From Cephalotus follicularis (Eukaryota; Streptophyta; Magnoliopsida; Oxalidales; Cephalotaceae), in contig BDDD01000040.1 in the NCBI GenBank assembly GCA_001972305.1, forward strand, positions 656,926 through 720,925: a DNA stretch of 64,000 nucleotides. The letters run 5' to 3'. This document shows, one piece after another, positions 56,839 to 64,000 of this stretch (its first letter is position 1; every line of letters begins with the position of its first letter). The position numbers and the translations under genes were made by a program. Below the pieces are notes generated by a model that was given only the letters and a program-made list of their open reading frames with translations, made no database searches and was not told the DNA's origin.

Positions 56839-57240
56839 AAATCCTTTTCAAATTGAAAATCGTATTCAAAATATAAATCCTAATAACAGTCTTAAAAATA
56901 AAAAAATAATTAAAAGACATAAAAACCCTTAAAAATCCGACTGCTTACGCGTGAACAGTAAAAAAAGATTTTCATTGTTGCTGCATCAATTCCCTCGGGG
57001 TGGAGAGACTCGGCTCTGACGAGAAAACATAAACATTGTAAGAGTCCTGAATATTATTAAATATTATTATTGAGCTGTGTAATTATTTTTCATCATTTTG
57101 GGCTAGGTTCGATAATTATGATGTATTTATTTGGGCCTTAATGAAATTTAATATATGACCTTGGGCTTAAGCATTATTTTATTCTCTTTTGGGCCGAAGT
57201 TAATATGATATAAGGTGTTGGGCTTAAAACCGTTGTAACA
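56246..57240 (-). repeat. Gypsy LTR fragment related to the LARD-like LTRs
   Basis: The minus strand aligns, with divergence, to the GC-rich zone of the LTRs at 34643 and 39058 (for example GGATCACA...GGAGAACGGAGTCAGAAA, GGCCAGGGATC, and GTGATGATCACCGGAGAT versus GTGACGGTCACCGGAGAC). It includes (GA)n at 56800-56832 and ends TTGTAACA at 57240, so on the minus strand it would begin TGTTACAACGG. The 420-bp end is duplicated at 54166-54600. Confidence 0.75.
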
Positions 57241-57664
57241 GGCGACGCTTTATCTTAAGCATCGGCGGTTACCTGTTAAGCGTCAACGCTTCCATCGACG
57301 CTTTGTATATTCATCCACGCTCTCGCCTTAAGCGTCGACAATTTTCTCAAAACATCAGCGCTTAATGCTCAAGCATCGAAGGTTGTATCTAAGCGTCAGC
57401 GCTTGGTGTGTAAGCTTGACAAAGCGTCAAAGTTTAAGCTTAAGCGTCGATTGTTTTATCAAAACATCAGTGCTTAATGCTTAAGCGTCGACGGTTTTAT
57501 CAAACCGTCAGCGCTTAGTGCTTAAGCGTCAACAGTTTACTTCAAATTGTCAGCGCTTTACATGAACAAGGACGTTGCATCACATGCTTGTCTCACAATT
57601 TAACCCAAACAATTCAAGCATATCATCATAAACAAAATCCTAACTGTACATATGCATCAAATCC
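57241..57664 (-). repeat. Copia leader with CGTCGAC palindrome array
   Basis: Lies inside the PBS of the minus-strand element whose LTR is 57680-59401. About fifteen motifs such as AAGCGTCAGCGCTT, AAGCGTCGACGGTTTT and AAACCGTCAGCGCTT occur at 57241-57560, in alternating pairs with AAGCGTC / GTCAGCGCTT spacing. No coding sequence is present. Confidence 0.6.
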
Positions 57665-57676
57665 GCTCTGATACCA
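57665..57676 (-). other. Primer binding site, initiator tRNA-Met
   Basis: The reverse complement is TGGTATCAGAGC, a perfect 12-base match to the initiator tRNA-Met 3' end, three bases from the LTR end at 57680. Confidence 0.93.
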
Positions 57677-57679
57677 TTT

Positions 57680-59401
57680 TGTTGGAACCTTTTGGCGATC
57701 AAACAACCAATTATAATCTAGATGCTTACAACCTAAAAGAATTGTATTATCATCTCATAATTATCAAACCATAAAGTTCAATCACATGATCATTTGAGCA
57801 TATATGTACAGTTACGAAAAACATAGATTAAATAGAAAGAGCAGGCAGAATATACTCATAAAATTGAGCAACTCCTTCGTTGATAATCACTGGTTCTAAC
57901 CTCCAAGTATAGCAGGTATCCAAAGTATCCACACCAAGTTTCAATTACCAACACCAGACTTCTCAAGTCAACAACTCTTATTTCTGGCTTTTTGTTTTCT
58001 TGTTCTTGAAAGAACCAGGAAAAATGTATTGTGAGAGAGAGGAGAAGAACGTCTGGAGAGGAGAGACGTTTTCTCATGTTTTTATTGCTAGATAAAAACA
58101 CGTTAACAGTAATGTCTCAATCTTCTATATTAGTCAAGTATCATACATAACATAAATAGCATTCATTTCCATTTATATTACTTTCTTTCCTTAATCACAT
58201 TAAGGATATTTAATCTCATTAAATATAATCAGAAACTAATTATCCTAATTATTTTTCTCTCATGCGGTGTCAGAAATATCAACATGCATTATATGTGACC
58301 CTATGGGTTCAATATTACACTGGCCGTATGATTAAATTGAGACATTCAAAATTATCTGATTAGGCATTTATTATCACATAAAAGAAAATACTCTATAGGA
58401 CTTTTTGAATTAAAACTCTTTTAATTATTTTCTTACAAGATTAATTATCAATTTAATCTCGGACATCCTACAAGTCGATATCGACATCTAGCAATGCATA
58501 ACGACCCCTAGGTAATATGAATTATCTGCGAACCACGATTTACAGGTACACGCACGTATAATCCTTCCATTGACAATGCTCTGATTAAATCTAGGGTACG
58601 GATTATGTCAGACCCAAATAATTTAAACTTTAACCACGTGACTATCTTTCGTCAGCCTTAAATAATATTAGAGGTGCCCCTATAATATTTTACCAATGAT
58701 ATCACACACTTAATATCGTGGCTAACCTGGACAGGCACTAAATTGCAAACAAAAATCATCCTGGGCATAATCTTCTTTTACTAGAAATATTGTTTTCTTT
58801 ATTGCACATTCACATGTCTCCATACATAAGCGTACTATGTCCAACTAATGCTTGTATACACTTCATTGCATATGTATTTAAACACCATCAAAACACAGCA
58901 CCCTATGCATATGACATCCAGTGACGGCTCATGTCCAAGGACCACATGCACTGCTGTAAAACTAGAATTATGTCTGACATGTAAGTAAAACTCCATACAG
59001 ATATTCTATCAACAGTCACCTTCAGTGAACTTATTAATAAATTAACGAGCACCCACGTAATTATCATAGCATCAACCATGCGAGTGGTGTGAGATCAGTC
59101 ACTATCTGCTTACCGATCTGACAATACGTGCTGGTCTATCCTGATTGATTATGCCCTGAGTGTCAATCTTATGACCAGGAAGATTCGAAATAAAGTATAC
59201 CGAGATTCCAATTCTCACATCATGATCTGATCATGAACTTGGTTTTCTAACTTTATTTCAGGTCATTCATTTATTAAATAAACATGTATTCAAATAATGA
59301 ACTCATAGCCAATGATAAAATACAAACATCTTTATTAGATTTATATACAAGATAGAGTAAATATAAGCTCAGCACTGGCTTACAGGACTTTATCTCTAAC
59401 A
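57680..59401 (-). repeat. Copia 5' LTR, 1722 bp
   Basis: On the plus strand it starts TGTTGGAACC beside the PBS and ends ATCTCTAACA at 59401, so on the minus strand it reads TGTTAGAGAT...GGTTCCAACA. The phrase GTGACCCTATGGGTTCA occurs inside. The internal region of the element survives only as 57241-57664. The candidate outer TSD is CATAT (59402-59406), untestable because the partner LTR is missing. Confidence 0.75.
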
Positions 59402-59540
59402 CATATATCTCCAATATCCATTGTATGATGATCTATAAATAAAACCACACATGTTATTAATAAATATAACTATTTTACATTTATTAATTCATAAGCACTT
59501 TATTCAAAAGTGATAAACATTAAAACAATGGAATATAACA

Positions 59541-60600
59541 TCAACCCAGATGGAAGCCTTTATCGATAATCATTTGGTCCATTTTTTCATTTGGATCAGT
59601 TAAGAAATCACCAATGTCCAAATGGGTTGTACCCATTGAAACAAAGTCTGATTGAGTAGTTTTCAAAGGATCACAATGACTAATAAAATTTATTTCAATT
59701 TGTTTGACTTTCTCTTTTAGAGAAGCTTGGTACAAGTTGACCAAATGCTTCGCTGTGCAAAAAGTATGGTACCAATGACTTTACATTCAAGATCGGTTGC
59801 AATTACCCTTTTTATTTTGGGCTTGTCCAGCATTGCTGGATTGTCCATGATTGCGCCACTTTTGATATTGTTTTGTATCAAGATTTTGCCATTTCAAGCT
59901 ATTATTATTACTTGGCCCCAAGAAATTTTGATTTCTTCCATTACCACGTCCTCTTCCACGCCCTCTTCCTCGTCCTCTAAAATAGGACAAAATTACATTT
60001 GCTTATGGTATAGGCGATGAACCAGTCGAGCGACTGTCATGATTTTGCAAGAATAATTCATTATGTTGCTCAGCAATAAGAAGAGATCCAATTGGTTCAC
60101 GATATTTCTCGAACCCGTGCAACATATACTGTTGTTGAAGTAATAAATTGGATGCATGAAATGTTCGATATGTTTTCTCTAACAACATATCTTCGGTGAT
60201 AACTTCACCACACATCTTTAATTGTGATACAATTTTGAACAACGTGGAATTATATTTCGAAACTGTTTTAAAATCTTGAAATCGTAGCTATGACCAATCA
60301 TTCAATGCCTTTAGCAATACAACAGTTTTCAAATGCTCAAACCTATCATTTATGTTTTGCCACAGTTCAAGTGGATTTTCAATAGTTAGATATTCATATT
60401 TTAGGACATCATCAATATGATACCTTAAGAAAATTAGTGCAGTAGCTTGTTCCTCATTTGATGCTGCATTTTTTTCATCAATTGTGTGCCTTAATTTCTT
60501 TGCACTCAAATGCAGTTTCACATCAAGTATCCAAAATAGATAATTTTTTCATAAATATTAAGAGTAATGAATTTCTGATTTTTAATATTTGCCATTTTTA
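59541..60600 (-). pseudogene. gag of a gag-only copia element, frameshifted
   Basis: Pieces in order on the minus strand: MANIKNQKF near 60595; KLHLSAKKLRHTIDEKNAASNEEQATALIFLRYHIDDVLKYEYL and PLELWQNINDRFEHLKTVVL (60288-60521); MFKIVSQLKMCGEVITEDMLLEKTYRTFHASNLLLQQQY and LLIAEQHNELFLQNHDSRSTGSSP (60003-60242); an RGRGRGRG-rich basic stretch (59787-59990); a knuckle remnant; then VNLYQASLKEKVKQIEINFI and TTHLDIGDFLTDPNEKMDQMI (59541-59744). This is the UBN2-type gag of widespread plant copia elements whose copies often carry gag alone. At least four frame breaks are present, and no pol follows. Confidence 0.85.
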
Positions 60601-61138
60601 CACTAAATCAAAAGATAAAATAAATGTCATTTGAAGCGTAATAAATAAATAAAGTTCACTGCAATAAAAAAAAATTGGGACATCATTGGTACAATCACAG
60701 GTCACACTCACTTTCTCCCAATTTAATCAAGGCGTGAGACCACTTGAGCATAATGGGGCTTGCAACAATTAAAATTGATCATAAAGCAAAAAATGTAAAT
60801 ATATAAAACAGTAAACGGGTTCTCCCATATACATCATGAGATGGTACAGTTAGATATTAAACAAATAGGTTCCCACTAAGTCTTGGACAATTCCAGTAGA
60901 TAAATAGTACCTCAAGAATAATAAATCACAAAAATGTTTCACACCACGTATGTGGTGATCCGCACAGATAAGTAATATACTAAAATAATAATAAAAACAT
61001 ACATTTTCATACGCCATCGGTAATCCGCACAAACAATGGAAGCGGAAAACTTTATTATATATATAATATACGTTTCCACACATAGGCGGTACTCCTGCTA
61101 AATTGGTGGAATCGTCAATCTTTATTATTATATATATT

Positions 61139-61184
<46 letters not shown>

Positions 61185-61240
61185 AAAGACTAATTTAAAT
61201 TACCTTAGATCTCAGTTGGACAGAGTCTCATACTGATAAC
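60601..61240. other. 5' leader of the gag-only copia and (TG)20 microsatellite
   Basis: Non-coding. A (TG)20 tract is at 61141-61180. A PBS-like site on the minus strand, TATCAGTATGAGA (about 61228-61240), lies where the LTR should end, consistent with a leftward gag. The internal GTAATCCGC / GTGATCCGC phrases near 60955 and 61020 are short repeats. Confidence 0.6.
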
Positions 61241-61877
61241 GTATTATAAACTTATGGGATTAACTAACAAATAAATATTGTACTATAAAAAAATTAAGAG
61301 AGAATGTAAGATAGAATGAGATATTATCTTATTATGAGTTATTATTCTTCATAACAATACATACATATTTAAAAGAGTTTATAATTATCGGAATAAGATT
61401 AGAGTTATTGAAATAAGATTAAGGTTATTGTAATAGTAATAGTAATGATTGATGAAATAGTAATAAATAATTATTTTACAACATGTTTGATATTTATAAT
61501 CTTAATATTGTAATAGTTGATAGAGATATCCCACGTTGACAAAGAGATAAAAGTAGTACAAAAGTACAAAGTTAGAGTAAGCGGTTAATGGGTAAATGTT
61601 TGTTAAATCGAAGGGTAAGATTAAGTTTGTTAAATCTACGGTCACAAACTAAGAGGGTATGATGCACACCGGTTTATAAAAGACACAGAGGACCGACTCT
61701 TCTTAGTCTATCTAAAGACATTGTTCTATTAATTATTATTATTAACTATGATTTATTACTTTTATAATTCGTACATTTCAATTTTCAATTTAATCAAATA
61801 TGTAAAAATATGTTATTGAATAACTAAATGTAAAAATTATATAATAGTCAGATTTGTTATATATAAATAACATACCT
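61241..61877. repeat. Probable LTR of the gag-only copia and flank, AT-rich
   Basis: Follows the PBS-like site, is AT-rich, and includes GATAGAGATATCCCACGTTGACAAA near 61520, an LTR-start-like phrase in plant elements. A matching left LTR was not identified, so boundaries are open. Confidence 0.4.
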
Positions 61878-62376
61878 GATATGGGAAAAATCCTACTCAA
61901 AAGATAATGCCACGTGTCCTCGGGAAAACAAGACAAGTGTCCTCTAGAGTTACATACACGTGGTCGGGCATTTACAGTCTGAAAAGATAACGCACAATAA
62001 CGCTCCGGTGTAAAATCAGGGAAATGGCGAGATACTCGACATTTCCTTAGGGGTACAATAATCATCTCCGCAAGTCAAGAAAAGCAGTTACATCCAGGCA
62101 CTAATATAAATACAACAAAGCAACACATTACACAGGTCCGTCATTTTCATATACTTAAAGAACCTTATTGTTGTTTTCTCTGCCTTCACTGACTTAAGCA
62201 TCGGAGAGTCCCCGGGAGTGAAATCTCCTGGACCTTTGTATAGTTTACTTTCTTTGTGCAGGGAGGATAATCAAACACCATCAAAACACCGTTTCTCGGA
62301 GCATTAAGGGCGTTCCCTCTACAAATCAAACCCTTACACCTGAGGGACAGTTGTGTAGTTGATTTTTACATCAACA
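61878..62376 (+). repeat. 5' LTR of Tat element C
   Basis: Begins TGATATGGGA and ends ACATCAACA, about 499 bp. TATA-like AATATAAATAC is at about 62103-62113. Homologous to the reverse complement of 17465-17907, about 55 bp longer. Confidence 0.82.
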
Positions 62377-62377
62377 G

Positions 62378-62394
62378 TTGTCGCCGTCTGTGGG
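62378..62394 (+). other. Tat-type primer binding site
   Basis: TTGTCGCCGTCTGTGGG starts two bases after the LTR end. Tat elements usually have TGGCGCCGTCTGTGGG here, so it is a slightly decayed version. Confidence 0.75.
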
Positions 62395-62433
62395 AAACAC
62401 AGCAAAAACTTTTCTACAAAAACACTAATAACC

Positions 62434-63990
62434 ATGCCTCCAAGGAGAAACAACATCTCTACCCCCGCCGGCAGCCAAGCAGCCACCAATAGCTAACTAC
62501 CGGCTGCGGGACAAGTCGTCGCACCTGAGCAACCTCCCATTACTGGCGAGAAATTCAACCAACTGCTCCAGAAAATGGGGCGACTCATAACCTTGCTGGC
62601 GAGCAATCTACCCAACCAAAACCAGGCTAATCCGAGTAGACCTATCATTCGAGGTCATTCTAGTCCGAACAGACCAGACCAGGAGGTTCAACAGCCTCAG
62701 GAGGCAAGGCGAAACCTACCGAGGAGGGCCATGCGCCCCTCAAGGCGGTCAGAGGTTGATACACCTCTGAGGAGGAGAACAGAGATTGATACATCTTTAA
62801 GGGTGGAGTCTTTGAGCGCTCGGGATCACAGTAACAATCCTCGGCTAGACCTTCCCTAGCATGAACCCAGAGGATGCCGAGGAGACCCGAGCATGCTCCT
62901 ACTCTTCACATAGGATGGAGACGTTGCAGAAGAGCAGGTCAGACCACTAGGTCCGACTTGCAACGCAAAAATCCCAAGTTTCTAGAAAGTTAAGGAATAT
63001 TGAGGATGTGGAGCAAGCCATGAACAAAAGGTTTACTGAGATGGAGAGTAGGCTCCGATGAATCCGAGGAATCGAAGGGGTACATGTCAGAGGTACGAAA
63101 TATCAACTAGACACCCTTCACACCAAAGATAATGAGGGAGCGTATCCCAAAAGGATTCAGGTTCCTGAATCTCAAGGAGTAAGATGGATCCACAGACCCA
63201 ATCCAGAAAGTGCGCTATTATACCCAAATTATGCTAGTGCATCAGGCTTCAGATGATGTGATTTACCGAGGATTCACGGTAACTCTGACAGGCGCAGCCC
63301 AGACGTGGTATATTCCAAGTTGTCACCAAATTCAGTGGCGAACTTAGAACAGTTTACCGAACTATTCGTTACCAAATTCCTCAACAGTACCACGAAGAGA
63401 AGGAATTCAAGTCATTTGATCAATGTGGTGAAGGGGAATAATGAGTCCCTAAGAGACTACCTCACCAGATTTAACAAGGAGTCTCTAAAAGTGAAGAACC
63501 TGGAGCCGTCATTCGCTCTAGAAGTTCTAAAAAATGGATTGAAGTACAATTCACCCTTCAATTTCTCAATAATGAAGAAGCCTACTCAGGATATGGCCGA
63601 CCTCCTCAGATTGGCAGAGAAGTATGTGAATGACGAGGAGGCGATGATAGCTAGGAAGCAAAAGACTTCTTGGTATGGCCATCAGGCAGAGAAAGAGGAG
63701 AACTCACGGGGTGTTCCAGGGAAGAAACAGAAGAGAAAGGATAGGTCAGAGATGACCAAAAATGACATGAGGCACAAGCTCTACCAAAAGGAGGAATCCC
63801 CAAAGAGGGGGGCACCAATCCCAACTTACAACAATTTTTCCCCTCTCCTGGAGAAGAGGACCAGGATTATTGCAGTAGAAAAGGACAAGGTCCCTATCCA
63901 ATGGCCAGTACCACTGAGATCTCCGGTAGAGAAGAGGGACTCAAATAAATATTGACGCTACCATCGTGACCACGGACACGATACGAAGGA
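62434..63990 (+). pseudogene. gag of Tat element C, frameshifted, partial
   Basis: The first ATG, 62434, gives MPPRRNNISTPAG with a TAA at 62494-62496. The frame then continues (62575-62859) through an Arg/Pro/Gln-rich region. A middle part (about 62990-63300) with NIEDVEQAMN and AQTWY is frameshifted. 63305-63955 carries the retrotransposon gag domain: LSPNSVANLEQFTELFVTKF, SLRDYLTRFNKESLKVKN and MADLLRLAEKYVNDEEAM, then a Lys/Arg-rich segment, and the start of the RCHxHGHDT-type zinc knuckle at the window edge. At least three breaks are present. Confidence 0.88.
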
Positions 63991-64000
63991 GTGAAGGCAC

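Larger units (their letters stand above)
61878..64000 (+). mobile_element. Tat-lineage Ty3/gypsy retrotransposon C, 5' end
   Basis: LTR, PBS and gag in plus orientation, running off the window. It belongs to the same family as element A: the LTRs align block for block and the gags share GGAPIPxYNNFSPLL, KDKVPIQWPxP and the RHDHGHDT-type knuckle. Confidence 0.88.

Noticed and set aside
1-64000. tRNA, rRNA or organelle-derived inserts
   Set aside because: No cloverleaf-like or rRNA-like stretch was recognised by eye; only PBS complements of tRNAs were found.

Overview
The window is plant nuclear DNA, most likely from a eudicot. Nearly all of it is nested, decayed LTR retrotransposons, and there is one clear host gene, a bZIP transcription factor at 52670-53275 (+). 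The plant assignment rests on plant-type Ty1/copia and Ty3/gypsy lineages, PBS sites for plant tRNAs, GT-AG introns, CACTA DNA, and (GA)n/(TA)n microsatellites. Species cannot be named from the sequence. Two assembly gaps (5792-6107 and 56160-56245) both lie in repeats.

Layout. 1-5791: a minus-strand SIRE-like copia element with left LTR, RNase H, RT, integrase, protease, CCHC array, gag, PBS and the start of the right LTR. 6108-12130: LTR debris and a decayed Ale/Retrofit-like copia (-) split by LTR insertions at about 8689-9998. 12131-17464: AT-rich non-coding DNA with MITE-like pieces. 17465-31339: Tat-lineage gypsy element A (-), carrying an antisense intron-containing PF04195-type gene (+) and two inserted solo LTRs (18997-20427; 25502-28785 with TSD TTCCT). 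31340-32160: a truncated copia LTR. 33486-48604: Tat-lineage element B (-), carrying a different antisense gene (+) that encodes a plant mobile domain (PMD) followed by a ubiquitin-specific protease (UBP) domain. That gene is split by a 7.1-kb non-autonomous LTR element (34643-41785, TSD CATAC). 49158-51366: a gypsy solo LTR. 52484-53275: the bZIP gene and its promoter. 54166-57240: gypsy LTR fragments and a CACTA terminus. 57241-61240: a copia leader, PBS and LTR, then a gag-only copia. 61878-64000: the 5' end of a third Tat element (C, +), same family as A.

How it fits together. In both Tat elements pol runs leftward and an accessory gene runs rightward from near the 3' LTR, converging on pol, with a short-repeat array in the interval between them (hairpins at 23244-23437 in A; degenerate repeats at 45645-46015 in B). 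The two accessory genes are unrelated. A's product carries an in-frame MARTKQTRR segment resembling the histone H3 tail. B's joins PMD to a deubiquitinase fold with visible Cys and His boxes and its own introns. A second theme is a palindromic motif, AAGCGTCGACGCTT and variants, repeated in LTRs or leaders of elements from different lineages. No complete intact retroelement is present, and almost every element ORF carries stops, frameshifts or deletions.
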